From Sphingomonas cavernae (lineage in GTDB: Bacteria; Pseudomonadota; Alphaproteobacteria; Sphingomonadales; Sphingomonadaceae): a stretch of DNA of 64,000 bases. The notes beneath the pieces are model-generated. The model made no database searches. It was not told where the DNA came from and worked only from the letters and a program-made list of their open reading frames with translations. The stretch lies in contig NZ_QYUM01000002.1 of assembly GCF_003590775.1 (NCBI RefSeq), positions 1,426,001 to 1,490,000 of the forward strand. Direction: 5' to 3'. A program made the translations under genes and the position numbers. Below are positions 1-8,659 of this stretch, in pieces (the stretch's first letter is position 1; every line of letters starts with the position of its first letter).

Positions 1-167
1 TCGTTGAAATCGAGGTCGTGGCAGCGGCGTGACAGATCAGATTGATCTCACGGGCCGGTGCTCGCCCAATTGCAACGACGCCTTCATCATTGCGACGATC
101 GATTGAGTGGAGGACTCAACTGCGATGCTGACGAAAATCAGAAATATGTGGGAGTAAAGACGCGCCC
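1..167. other. Upstream region with two short dyads, no gene seen
   Basis: No coding frame in these bases looks real. Two small dyads are visible: AGATCA (34-39) and TGATCT (43-48) around a three-base centre, and TTGAGT (103-108) with ACTCAA (114-119) around GGAGG. They lie upstream of the outer-membrane protein gene and could be an operator or part of a transcript leader, but such short dyads also arise by chance. A GGGAGTAAAG stretch just before base 168 is the likely ribosome-binding site of the first gene. Confidence 0.3.
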
Positions 168-1160
168 ATGCATGGTCGCATCTCCATCACGCTATGCCTG
201 CTGGCCGCGGGCGGCATGATTGCGGGCCGGGCCTCGGCACAGCAGGCGCCCGCAGGCGCCGAGCTCGTGGCAATGGACACGGCGCCCACGGCCTCGGACG
301 GAGTCTTGCGCCAAAGCCTTGACGACGCGTGGTGGACGGGCCCGATCATCGCCAACTCGCCGGTCACGCTGCCACCGGGCCATGGCTATATCGAATCCTA
401 TCTGTTCGATGTGAAGACGAAGGAAAGGGACAGCTTCAACTCGCTGACCTTCATGCAATATGGCGTCGCCGAAGGGCTGACGCTGGGCATCATACCGACG
501 GCAGGGTTCAATCGTGTCGACAACGCCCTCGACAGTTCGGGCGTCGGGATCGGCGATACGACGTTGATGGCAACCTGGCGTCTCTCCAAATATGAGCCGG
601 GCAACTGGGTGCCGACGACAGCGCTTTCGATCCAGCAGTCACTCCCAACCGGCAAATATGATCGTTTGGGGAGCCGCCCTGCCGACGGACTGGGCTCGGG
701 CGCCTATACGACGACGATCGGCTTCTTCGGGCAGGCCTGGTTCTGGATGCCCAATGGCCGCATCCTGCGCGGCCGGATCAACCTCCAGCGCTCCTTTTCC
801 AGCGATGCCAGGGTCGAGGATGTCAGTGTCTACGGTACGCCAGAGGGCTTTCGCGGCCGCGCGAAGCCGGGTGCGTCGTTCTTTTTCGTCAATAGCTGGG
901 AATACAGCCTGTCACGCAGTTGGGTACTCGCGGTCGATCTCGGCTATCGCCATGACAATCGGACGCGCGTTGCCGGCACCGACGGCGCGGAGCCGGTCCG
1001 GTTTGCCACGAAGCCGGCGGACACGTTCATCGTGGCGCCTGCCGTCGAATATAGCTGGACCGCAAAACACGGGGTGATTTTCGGCGTGCGATACATCCCT
1101 GCCAATGGGCCCGTGCCGGAGTCGGTGACTCCTGTCGTCGCGTTGAGCATCTTCATGTGA
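168..1160 (+). CDS. Outer-membrane beta-barrel protein, phenol meta-pathway type
   Basis: The 330-residue product opens with a signal peptide (about residues 1-24, ending near ASAQQ). The rest alternates short amphipathic segments rich in aromatic and Gly residues and ends in Phe-Met, as expected for a barrel. It resembles the family annotated as MetA-pathway of phenol degradation putative transporters, which are predicted outer-membrane channels with unproven substrates. A GGGAG motif precedes the ATG. It stands alone before the valine-catabolism operon, with 57 bases between them, so a shared transcript is possible but not shown. Family assignment is by overall pattern only. Confidence 0.6.
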   Translation: MHGRISITLCLLAAGGMIAGRASAQQAPAGAELVAMDTAPTASDGVLRQSLDDAWWTGPIIANSPVTLPPGHGYIESYLFDVKTKERDSFNSLTFMQYGVAEGLTLGIIPTAGFNRVDNALDSSGVGIGDTTLMATWRLSKYEPGNWVPTTALSIQQSLPTGKYDRLGSRPADGLGSGAYTTTIGFFGQAWFWMPNGRILRGRINLQRSFSSDARVEDVSVYGTPEGFRGRAKPGASFFFVNSWEYSLSRSWVLAVDLGYRHDNRTRVAGTDGAEPVRFATKPADTFIVAPAVEYSWTAKHGVIFGVRYIPANGPVPESVTPVVALSIFM

Positions 1161-1217
1161 CGCCCGGCCCCGCTGAATCACGCTGACATTGACCCCCAGC
1201 CCAGTTAGAGCTTCGCC

Positions 1218-2363
1218 ATGATCAACCAGTTCGACCTCACTGACGACCAGCGCGCGATCCAGGAGCTTGCGCGCAAGTTCACTGCAGACGCCATCACGCC
1301 CCACGCCGCCGAGTGGGACGAAAAACACATCTTCCCGCGCGACACGATCAAGCAGGCGGCCGAGCTCGGCTTCGGCGCAATCTATGTTTCGGAGGAGATG
1401 GGCGGCATCGGCCTCGGTCGGCTCGAGGCGGCGCTGATCATGGAGGCGATGGCCTATGGCTGTCCCTCGACCAGCGCCTTCATCTCGATCCACAATATGG
1501 CGGTCTGGATGATAGACCGCTTCGGCTCGGCCGCGGTAAAGCAGAAATATCTCCCGCGGCTCGTCACCATGGACAATATCGCATCCTATTGCCTGACCGA
1601 GCCCGGTTCGGGTTCGGACGCGGGGGCGCTCAAGACCAGGGCGGTTCGCGACGGCGATCATTATGTCGTTACCGGTTCCAAGGCCTTCATTTCGGGCGGC
1701 GGCCAGAACGAAATCTATGTGACGATGGTCCGCACCGGCGAGGATGGCCCCAAGGGCATATCGTGCCTCGTCATCGAAAAGGACATGGACGGCGTCAGCT
1801 TCGGTGCCGACGAGAAGAAGCTCGGCTGGCATTCGCAACCGACCGCGCAGGTCAATTTCGACGGCGTTCGCGTGCCCGTCGAGAATCTCGTCGGCGCGGA
1901 AGGCGAGGGCTTCCGCATCGCGATGATGGGTCTCGACGGCGGTCGGCTCAACATCGGCGCCTGCTCGCTCGGCGGCGGGCAGCGCTGTCTTGACGAGGCG
2001 GTGAAATACACGAAGGAACGTAAGCAGTTCGGCAAGGCTATAGCCGACTTCCAGAACACCCAGTTCATGCTGGCCGATATGGAAACCGACCTTCAGGCCG
2101 CGCGCACGCTGCTCTATGCCGCGGCGTGCAAGGTGACCGCCAATGATCCCGACAAGACCAAATTCGCCGCGATGGCCAAGCGCCTTGCGACCGACACGGG
2201 CTCAAAGGTCGTCAACGACGCGCTCCAGCTCCATGGCGGCTATGGCTTTCTGCAGGACTATCCGATCGAGCGCTTCTGGCGCGACCTGCGCGTCCACTCG
2301 ATCCTTGAAGGCACCAACCAGATCATGCGGATGATCGTCGGGCGCGAGCTGACCCGCCAGTGA
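1218..2363 (+). CDS. Acyl-CoA dehydrogenase, probably isobutyryl-CoA dehydrogenase
   Basis: This 381-residue flavoprotein has the complete acyl-CoA dehydrogenase fold: helical N-terminal domain, the FAD and substrate strand TEPGSGSDAG (about 135-145), and the C-terminal domain with QLHGGYGF and LEGTNQI, whose Glu is the usual catalytic base. It removes two hydrogens from an acyl-CoA and passes electrons to ETF. The sequence alone cannot fix the substrate, but the downstream 3-hydroxyisobutyryl-CoA hydrolase and 3-hydroxyisobutyrate dehydrogenase point to isobutyryl-CoA in valine breakdown. It is the first gene of a four-gene same-strand run. Confidence 0.88.
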   Translation: MINQFDLTDDQRAIQELARKFTADAITPHAAEWDEKHIFPRDTIKQAAELGFGAIYVSEEMGGIGLGRLEAALIMEAMAYGCPSTSAFISIHNMAVWMIDRFGSAAVKQKYLPRLVTMDNIASYCLTEPGSGSDAGALKTRAVRDGDHYVVTGSKAFISGGGQNEIYVTMVRTGEDGPKGISCLVIEKDMDGVSFGADEKKLGWHSQPTAQVNFDGVRVPVENLVGAEGEGFRIAMMGLDGGRLNIGACSLGGGQRCLDEAVKYTKERKQFGKAIADFQNTQFMLADMETDLQAARTLLYAAACKVTANDPDKTKFAAMAKRLATDTGSKVVNDALQLHGGYGFLQDYPIERFWRDLRVHSILEGTNQIMRMIVGRELTRQ

Positions 2364-2420
2364 CGCATTTCGCGCGCATCGCTTGCTGGCATGGTGCGCG
2401 TTTTTAGGTAACGGGGAAGC

Positions 2421-3464
2421 ATGACCGACCAACTCATCATCCGTACGACGGGCAAGGCAGGCCGAATCAGCCTCAACCGCCCCAAAGCAATCCACGCGCT
2501 GACCACCGAGATGTGCAATGGCATTCTCGACGCGCTCGAACTGTGGCGGGACGACGAGGAGGTCGAGATCGTGCTGTTCGACCATGCCGAAGGACGTGGC
2601 TTCTGCGCGGGCGGCGATATCCGCATGCTCGCCGAGAGCGGCGCCAGGGACGGCGTCGAGGCGCGCGCCTTCTTCCACGCCGAATATCGCATGAACCACC
2701 GGCTCTTCAGCTATGTGAAGCCCACGCTGGCGCTCATGGACGGGATCACCATGGGCGGCGGGGTCGGCATCGCGCTGCCGTGCAAATACCGCGTCGCGAC
2801 CGAGAATACGCGCTTCGCCATGCCCGAAACGGGGATCGGACTCTTCCCCGATGTCGGCGGTGGCTGGCATCTGTCGCGCCTGCCCGGACGCGTCGGGCAG
2901 TTTCTCGCGCTGACCGGCGCACGCATCGACGGCGCCGAATGCCTGTCATTGGGACTTGCCACGCACTATCTGCCCGCCGAGGCGCTCGATGAGGCCAAGG
3001 AACGGATTGCCGCCGATCCCTCGCGCGTCGAAGGCATATTGGGTCAGCTTTCGGCAACACCGCCGGCTGCGAGGATCGAGGAGAACCGCGCGGTAATCGA
3101 CCGGCTGTTCGCGGCGGACCGTCTCGAGAACATCTATGCCGCGCTCGAAGCCGATGGCGGCGACTGGGCGCTGAAGGAGCTCGCGACGCTCAGGACGAAA
3201 TCGCCGCAGACGATGAAGGTCTCGCTCCGCCTGCTCCGCGAAGGCGCGCTGATGCAGAATTTCGCCGACGAGATGCGTCAGGAATATGCGGTGGGCGCGC
3301 ATGTCGTGCAGCGCCATGATTTCCTCGAGGGCGTCCGTGCGGTGATCGTCGACAAGGACAATGCGCCGCGGTGGAATCCCGCAACTCCCGAGGATGTGAC
3401 CGATCATATGCTCGACACGATCTTCGCGCCGCTGCCCGAAGATGAGACGTGGACGCCGGCTTGA
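2421..3464 (+). CDS. 3-hydroxyisobutyryl-CoA hydrolase (crotonase fold)
   Basis: The 347-residue protein is a crotonase-superfamily member with the oxyanion-hole segments GRGFCAGGDIR (about 56-66) and DGITMGGGVGI (about 110-120). Its length, the EVEIVLFDHAEG segment before the first loop and the long C-terminal helical part match hydrolases of 3-hydroxyisobutyryl-CoA rather than plain 260-residue hydratases. It would release 3-hydroxyisobutyrate from CoA in valine catabolism, supplying the MmsB substrate encoded two genes downstream. ATG at 2421 follows AACGGGGAAGC, a good ribosome site. A palindromic repeat separates it from the next gene. Confidence 0.85.
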   Translation: MTDQLIIRTTGKAGRISLNRPKAIHALTTEMCNGILDALELWRDDEEVEIVLFDHAEGRGFCAGGDIRMLAESGARDGVEARAFFHAEYRMNHRLFSYVKPTLALMDGITMGGGVGIALPCKYRVATENTRFAMPETGIGLFPDVGGGWHLSRLPGRVGQFLALTGARIDGAECLSLGLATHYLPAEALDEAKERIAADPSRVEGILGQLSATPPAARIEENRAVIDRLFAADRLENIYAALEADGGDWALKELATLRTKSPQTMKVSLRLLREGALMQNFADEMRQEYAVGAHVVQRHDFLEGVRAVIVDKDNAPRWNPATPEDVTDHMLDTIFAPLPEDETWTPA

Positions 3465-3474
3465 GAACACAGCC

Positions 3475-3560
3475 GTCATCCCGGACTTGATCCGGGATCC
3501 ATGAACACGGAATTTTCCGGAAGAGTCGTGTTCATGGATTCCAGCTTTCGCTGGAATGAC
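3475..3560. repeat. Palindromic intergenic repeat, type 1 (copy 1)
   Basis: Two long arms face each other. The left (3475-3508) runs from GTCATCCCGG to ATGAACAC, and the right (3528-3560) runs from GTGTTCATGG to GGAATGAC. A related full copy lies at 58455-58550 and a half copy at 41138-41172. The element sits inside the valine operon, between the hydrolase and hydratase genes, so it is probably transcribed and would fold into a long hairpin. Scattered repeats of this kind are common in sphingomonad chromosomes. Confidence 0.8.
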
Positions 3561-3579
3561 GAAAAAGAAGGAATATTGA

Positions 3580-4356
3580 ATGACCGCCTACGAAACGCTG
3601 CTCGTCGAAAACCGCGGACCCGTCACGCTGATCACACTCAACCGCCCCCAGGCATTGAATGCGCTCAACTCGCAGGTGCTTGCCGAGCTGATCGCGGCGC
3701 TCGAAGCCTTCGACAAGGACGACGCGCAGGGATGCGCCGTGATCACCGGCAGTGAAAAGGCATTCGCCGCGGGCGCCGACATCAAGGAAATGTCGGGACA
3801 GGGCTTCGCCGACATGTATGGCAGCAACTTCTTCGCGGGCTATGACCGCGTCGCCGCGACACGCAAGCCCGTCATCGCAGCGGTCGCGGGCTATGCGCTG
3901 GGCGGCGGCTGCGAGCTTGCGATGATGTGCGACTTCATTCTCGCCGGCGACAATGCGAAATTCGGCCAACCCGAGATCAAGCTTGCGGTGACGCCCGGCA
4001 TGGGCGGCTCGCAGCGCCTGCCGCGCGCGGTGGGCAAGGCCAAGGCGATGGAGATGTGCCTGACCGGTCGATTGATGGACGCGGAGGAGGCCGAGCGTTC
4101 GGGCCTCGTCGCGCGGGTCGTGCCGGCGGCGGAACTGGTCGAGGATGCGGTCAGGACCGCCTCGACGATCGCCGGGATGGCGCCGCTCGCGGTCAAGGCG
4201 AACAAGGAAATGGTCAACGCCGCGTACGAGACCAACCTCCAGATGGGCATCCAGTTCGAGCGCCGGCTGTTCCATGGCCTGTTCGGCACCGAGGACCAGA
4301 AGGAAGGCATGGCGGCCTTCGTGGAGAAGCGCCCGGGCAAGTGGACGGGGAAGTAG
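3580..4356 (+). CDS. Enoyl-CoA hydratase
   Basis: A standard 258-residue crotonase-fold hydratase. The oxyanion-hole motifs are [10 protein letters not shown] (about 61-70) and [10 protein letters not shown] (about 107-116), followed by the [18 protein letters not shown] segment with the usual catalytic Glu. It adds water across a 2-enoyl-CoA; here methacrylyl-CoA is the expected substrate, giving 3-hydroxyisobutyryl-CoA. AAGAAGGAAT lies upstream of the ATG at 3580. Only three bases separate its stop from the mmsB start, so the two are very probably co-translated. Confidence 0.88.
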   Translation: MTAYETLLVENRGPVTLITLNRPQALNALNSQVLAELIAALEAFDKDDAQGCAVITGSEKAFAAGADIKEMSGQGFADMYGSNFFAGYDRVAATRKPVIAAVAGYALGGGCELAMMCDFILAGDNAKFGQPEIKLAVTPGMGGSQRLPRAVGKAKAMEMCLTGRLMDAEEAERSGLVARVVPAAELVEDAVRTASTIAGMAPLAVKANKEMVNAAYETNLQMGIQFERRLFHGLFGTEDQKEGMAAFVEKRPGKWTGK

Positions 4357-4359
4357 AAC

Positions 4360-5244
4360 ATGGCACGCATCGGATTCATCGGGCTCGGCAATATGGGCGG
4401 CGGGATGGCCGCCAATCTCGCGAAGGCAGGCCATGACGTCCATGCGTTCGATCTGTCGGGGGAGGCGCTGGCGCGCGCGAAGCAGGCGGGCTGCCTGCCC
4501 GTCGACAGCGCGGCGGCGGCGGCTGATGGCGCCGAGGCGATCGTGACGATGCTTCCCGCGGGCAAGCATGTCGAACAGGTCTATGCCGAATCGCTCTTCG
4601 GCAACGCGCCGGGGAGCGCGTTGCTGCTCGACTGCTCGACGATCGACGTCGCGACTGCAAAGCGCGTCGCCGAAGCCGCCGCCGCCAAGGGACTCGTCGC
4701 GGTTGATGCGCCCGTTTCGGGCGGGATTGCGGCGGCGAATGAGGGTACGCTTACCTTCATGGTCGGCGGCAGCAACGAAGCCTATTCGCGTGCCGAGCCG
4801 ATCCTTGCGGCGATGGGCAAGGCCGTGATCCATGCCGGCGCCAATGGCGCGGGGCAGGCGGCCAAGATCTGCAACAACATGCTCCTCGGCGCCTCGATGG
4901 TCGCAACCTGCGAGACCTTCCTGCTTGCACAGAAGCTCGGGTTAGACGCGCAGACCTTTTTCGATATTGCCTCCAAGGCATCGGGCCAATGCTGGTCGAT
5001 GACGAGCTACTGTCCCGTGCCCGGCGTGGGGCCCGTCACGCCCGCGGACCGGGACTATCAGGGTGGCTTCGCGACCGCGCTGATGCTCAAGGATCTGCGT
5101 CTCGCGATGGAGGCGGCGAGTGGCGTTTCGGCCGACGTGCCGATGGGCGCGAAGGCGGCCGAACTCTATCAGCAATTCGCCGATGCGGGGCAGGGCGGGC
5201 TGGATTTCTCGGGCATCATCAGGATGCTCGAGCGCAAGGTTTAA
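4360..5244 (+). CDS. mmsB: 3-hydroxyisobutyrate dehydrogenase
   Basis: The 294-residue protein begins with the dinucleotide-binding motif GFIGLGNMGGGMA (4-16) typical of the beta-hydroxyacid dehydrogenases. It carries DAPVSGGIAAANEGTLTFM (about 116-134) and the catalytic-Lys segment GQAAKICNN (about 166-174). It oxidises 3-hydroxyisobutyrate to methylmalonate semialdehyde with NAD in valine breakdown. It is the last gene of the operon and its stop overlaps the convergent PilZ gene by four bases. The next enzyme, methylmalonate-semialdehyde dehydrogenase (MmsA), is not found in this window. Confidence 0.9.
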   Translation: MARIGFIGLGNMGGGMAANLAKAGHDVHAFDLSGEALARAKQAGCLPVDSAAAAADGAEAIVTMLPAGKHVEQVYAESLFGNAPGSALLLDCSTIDVATAKRVAEAAAAKGLVAVDAPVSGGIAAANEGTLTFMVGGSNEAYSRAEPILAAMGKAVIHAGANGAGQAAKICNNMLLGASMVATCETFLLAQKLGLDAQTFFDIASKASGQCWSMTSYCPVPGVGPVTPADRDYQGGFATALMLKDLRLAMEAASGVSADVPMGAKAAELYQQFADAGQGGLDFSGIIRMLERKV

Positions 5245-5645
5245 CGCACGCGAAAGCCCGGCCGCTTATGGTCGGTGGTCGGGCGGAATTGCGGCGGCAC
5301 GACAAATTCACTCTGGGAAGAGGTCGCGGGCGGCGCAAGCCGGGCCAGAGCCGGATCGATCTTTGTATCGAACTGCAGCCCGAACAGATTTTCGTTGGTC
5401 CACGCGACGCAGCCCGTCACGAGGCCGACGCCCGCGAGCAGGATATGGCCACGCTGCCCCGCGCGCAGCAACGTGTCGCTCCGCCCTCCGAAGCCGCCTT
5501 CGGAAAGGTTGCGGATGCGAACCTTGACGACGCTGCCGTCTTCCAGCGCGAGCTGGCCGACGAAAAGGCGGCTCGTACGCGGTTCGCGGACTTGTCCCCC
5601 GATGGCCTCCGGATCTTCGTGATCCTGGCCGGGCGACTGATCCAT
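5241..5645 (-). CDS. PilZ domain protein
   Basis: The product is 134 residues from the ATG at 5645, which has GGAGG about seven bases upstream; a GTG at 5663 is possible but poorer. The PilZ signature is recognisable as an Arg-rich stretch (REPRTSR, 20-26) followed by NLSEGG (46-51). In known PilZ proteins these bind cyclic di-GMP. After that come beta strands ending with LFGLQFD. The N-terminal 20 residues are polar and likely disordered. It is a single-domain protein with no linked effector, so its partner is unknown. The Arg motif is looser than the classic RxxxR, so ligand binding is inference. Confidence 0.75.
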   Translation of the reverse strand: MDQSPGQDHEDPEAIGGQVREPRTSRLFVGQLALEDGSVVKVRIRNLSEGGFGGRSDTLLRAGQRGHILLAGVGLVTGCVAWTNENLFGLQFDTKIDPALARLAPPATSSQSEFVVPPQFRPTTDHKRPGFRVR

Positions 5646-5912
5646 GGGCGACCTCCATTTCACAATCTGTGTCCCGTCGAAATACTACCCCATACAGGGT
5701 ATTCAAGCAGCAAGATTCAGAATTTCCACTTTATTCACCTTAACGACGCCACCGGACGCCGCTTAACAATGGTTGCTATGACCGAAGTTTCCCGGACGCG
5801 ATAACCTCGATCAAGTTCCATGCACATCTGACGATCCGGCCTGTCAAAGCGACTGCGGTTGCCGGCCGCTTGACCGTTGACGGATACCGGACGTCATGCG
5901 CATTGCTTTGAA

Positions 5913-6914
5913 ATGCGCTTCTTTTCAGACAATGCCGCACCCGCCTGCCAAAGCGTGCTCGATGCGCTGGTCGCCGCGAACCAGCTCGACACCGCCTATG
6001 ACGGCGACGCCTGGAGCCAGTCGCTCGACGCACGCTTTGCGGCGCTGTTCGAGACCGAGGTGCGCGTGTTGTGGGTCGCAACCGGGACGGCCGCCAATTC
6101 GCTTGCGCTTGCCGCGCTCTGCCCGCCACATGGTGGCGTGGTCTGTCACGCCCAGGCGCACATCCAGAATGACGAATGCGGCGCACCCGAATTCTACACG
6201 CATGGCGCAAAGCTGATGCTGGTCGAAGGTGCGGGGGCGAAACTCTCGCCGGCACAAGTGACCGCGGCACTTGATGCCGTGAATCCGGGCGTGCACTGGG
6301 TCCAGCCGCACGCGCTCTCGATCACCAATGCCACCGAATATGGCGAGGTCTATACGCCCGAACAGGTCGCTGCGCTCGGCGCGATCTGCCGCGAGCGCAG
6401 CCTGGGCTTTCATATGGACGGCGCGCGTTTTGCCAATGCGGTGGCGCATCTCGGCTGCAGTCCCGCCGCCCTCACCTGGCGCGCGGGCGTCGATGCGCTG
6501 AGTTTCGGCTTCACCAAGAATGGTGGCATGGGCGCGGAGGCGCTGGTCTTCTTCAAGGCCGAACTGGCCGAGGCCACGCACTATCGCCGCAAGCGGGCGG
6601 GCCATCTGCTCTCCAAGGGGCGTTATCTCGCGGCGCAGATCCTGGCGATGCTCGACGACGACGTCTGGCTCGCCAATGCGCGCGCCGCCAATGCCGGGGC
6701 ACGGTTGCTCGCTGGGGCAGCCGGGGACAGGTTGGTCCATCCCGTTCAGGCGAATGAGGTCTTCCTGCGCGCCACGCCCCAAGAGGCAACGTCGCTGCGC
6801 GCGCTCGGCTTCGATTTCTACGACTGGGCGCCCGGCGAAGTCCGGCTGGTCACGAGCTGGAATCAGGATGTCGAGCATATCCGCCCGCTCGCCGACGCCA
6901 TCGCCGCGCTGTGA
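5913..6914 (+). CDS. Low-specificity L-threonine aldolase family
   Basis: This is a PLP-dependent lyase of 333 residues, taking the ATG at 5913 (MRFFSDNAAPACQS), since the family starts just before FSDN. An upstream TTG at 5877 would only add a non-conserved tail. Recognisable are the THGAKLMLVEG segment, HMDGARFANA (the Asp that contacts the PLP ring) and GFTKNGGMGAEAL with the Schiff-base Lys. The enzyme splits L-threonine or related beta-hydroxy amino acids into glycine and an aldehyde. Its TGA overlaps the GTG of the following exporter gene, so the two are probably expressed together. Confidence 0.85.
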   Translation: MRFFSDNAAPACQSVLDALVAANQLDTAYDGDAWSQSLDARFAALFETEVRVLWVATGTAANSLALAALCPPHGGVVCHAQAHIQNDECGAPEFYTHGAKLMLVEGAGAKLSPAQVTAALDAVNPGVHWVQPHALSITNATEYGEVYTPEQVAALGAICRERSLGFHMDGARFANAVAHLGCSPAALTWRAGVDALSFGFTKNGGMGAEALVFFKAELAEATHYRRKRAGHLLSKGRYLAAQILAMLDDDVWLANARAANAGARLLAGAAGDRLVHPVQANEVFLRATPQEATSLRALGFDFYDWAPGEVRLVTSWNQDVEHIRPLADAIAAL

Positions 6915-7828
6915 ACCACGCGCCACCCGTCCAGGCGATGCAGGCGCGCGTCCTCATCCCCTTCGCCATCGTCACGCTGATCTGGGGATCGACCTGGCTG
7001 GTGATCCGGGACCAGTTGGGCGTCGTCCCGCCAAGCTGGTCGGTCTGCTATCGCTTCCTGATCGCGGGGCTGACAATGCTCTGTTACGCGGTGGTGCGCG
7101 GCGACAGCCTGAAGCTTGATCGGGCCGGCGTGGCCTTCGCGCTCGGGATGGCGCTGTCGCAATTCGTGCTCAACTTCAACTTCGTCTACCGCGCCGAGCT
7201 TTACATTACCTCGGGGCTTGTCGCGGTGGTGTTCGCGCTGCTCGTCGTGCCCAATGCGATCTTCGGGCGGATCTTCCTCGGCCAAAAGGTGTCGGCGCGG
7301 TTCGTGCTCGGATCGGCGATCGCGATTGCGGGCCTCGCGCTGCTCTTCATCCACGAGGCGCGCCGCGACGACGCAGCGGCAGGAAGCACGCTGATCGGCA
7401 TCGGCACGACATTGCTCGCAGTGCTGTGCGCTTCGGCGGCCAACGTCATGCAGGCCAGCGACGTTTCGAGGCGCTATCCGATGGCATCGATGCTCGCCTG
7501 GGCGATGCTCGGGGGTAGCGCGATCAATGCGATCTATGCGTGGAGCACGGCAGGTCCGCCTGTGATCGACCTGCGCTGGGGCTATATCGCAGGGCTGCTC
7601 TATCTGGGCGTGCTCGCATCGGCGGTCGCGTTCACCCTCTATTTCGGCGTCATCCGCGTGATCGGCCCCGCGAAGGCCGCCTATTCGAGCGTGCTTATCC
7701 CGGTGATCGCTATGCTGCTCTCGACGCTGTTCGAGGGCTATCGCTGGTCGTTGCTCGCCGCTGTCGGTTGCGCGCTCGCCTTTGCCGGGCTGGTGATCGC
7801 ACTCAGGGCGCGCAGGCCCGCGCGATAA
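6911..7828 (+). CDS. EamA/DMT-superfamily transporter
   Basis: An integral membrane protein of about 305 residues with ten predicted hydrophobic helices in two EamA repeats. The first repeat begins IPFAIVTLIWGSTWLVI and the second includes YLGVLASAVAFTLYFGVI. Members export amino acids or other metabolites, and the substrate here is not predictable. GTG at 6911 overlaps the aldolase stop by four bases, and an ATG at 6941 (MQARVLIPF) is an alternative start. The 3' end overlaps the convergent SDR gene by 91 bases, which is a long antisense overlap. Confidence 0.8.
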   Translation: MNHAPPVQAMQARVLIPFAIVTLIWGSTWLVIRDQLGVVPPSWSVCYRFLIAGLTMLCYAVVRGDSLKLDRAGVAFALGMALSQFVLNFNFVYRAELYITSGLVAVVFALLVVPNAIFGRIFLGQKVSARFVLGSAIAIAGLALLFIHEARRDDAAAGSTLIGIGTTLLAVLCASAANVMQASDVSRRYPMASMLAWAMLGGSAINAIYAWSTAGPPVIDLRWGYIAGLLYLGVLASAVAFTLYFGVIRVIGPAKAAYSSVLIPVIAMLLSTLFEGYRWSLLAAVGCALAFAGLVIALRARRPAR

Positions 7829-8592
7829 TCGGGATAGAGCGGCTTCCAGCCCAGTAATCGCTTCGCCTTGCCATTGGCGACACGCCGGTTCTCGCCATAA
7901 AAGGCGCGCTGTGCTGCCGATAATCCGGCATTCTCGAGGGGTAGCATCGGCGGGCAGGCCAGGCCGAGCAGCGCGCAGGCTTCCTCGATGACCGCATTTT
8001 GCGGCGCGGGCAGATCGTCCGCGAGGTTGTAGGCGCCCGCCGGGCCGTCGAAACCCGCGATGACGCCGGCGACGATGTCGTCGACATGGATGCGACTGAA
8101 CACCTGACAGGGCAGGTCTATGCGGTGCGCCTTGCCCGCGCCAACACGATCGAGCGCCGAGCGTCCGGGGCCGTAGATCCCCGGCAGGCGAAAGACGCGG
8201 ACATCGCTCCGCAGCGCCAGCCATGCCGCATCGGCGGCAGCGCGGGCCGAACGTCGCCCGGCGCCAACGGGCGCGCTTTCGTCGACCCAGGCACCTCCGC
8301 TGTCACCATAGACGCCGGTCGAGGACAGATAGCAGGTCCAGCGAGCGCCGCTCGCCGCGATCGCGGCACCATAGCGTGCAAGCACCGGATCCGATTCGCC
8401 TTCTGGCGGTACGCTCGAAAGGATGTGCGTGGCGTGGCCCAGCGCGGCAAGTACGCGAGGCTCGTCGCCAAAGGCGACCGTATCGGGCCCGGCGTCGCGT
8501 TGCGTACCCGTGACCGTCCAGCCCTGCGCCACAAGCGCCCGCGCGATGCGCGTGGCGCAATAGCCCATGCCAAAGATGAAGAGCGATGCCAT
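7738..8592 (-). CDS. NAD(P)-dependent epimerase/SDR-like protein
   Basis: A 284-residue extended SDR. It has an N-terminal Rossmann motif FGMGYCATRIARAL (5-18), an STGVYGDSGGAWVDE segment (about 105-119) with the Tyr region, and a C-terminal AKRLLGWKPLYPDYRAGL motif common in sugar-nucleotide epimerase relatives. The Gly motif is GMGYCA rather than GxxGxxG, as in YeeZ-like proteins. The start at 8592 (MASLFIFG) is chosen because the Rossmann fold begins there. It is divergent from pepN. Substrate unknown. Confidence 0.78.
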   Translation of the reverse strand: MASLFIFGMGYCATRIARALVAQGWTVTGTQRDAGPDTVAFGDEPRVLAALGHATHILSSVPPEGESDPVLARYGAAIAASGARWTCYLSSTGVYGDSGGAWVDESAPVGAGRRSARAAADAAWLALRSDVRVFRLPGIYGPGRSALDRVGAGKAHRIDLPCQVFSRIHVDDIVAGVIAGFDGPAGAYNLADDLPAPQNAVIEEACALLGLACPPMLPLENAGLSAAQRAFYGENRRVANGKAKRLLGWKPLYPDYRAGLRALSAITSPAKASAQPTAASNDQR

Positions 8593-8659
8593 CGGCCTAT
8601 CTAGGCTCGGCGTGGCGCGGCGCAACAGCGATCATTGCGCGCGCCAGCGGCGACGCGTA

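Noticed and set aside
3532-4833. A 433-residue minus-strand frame over the hydratase and mmsB
   Set aside because: Shadow frame; Arg/His-rich, no domain, and the plus-strand genes are certain.
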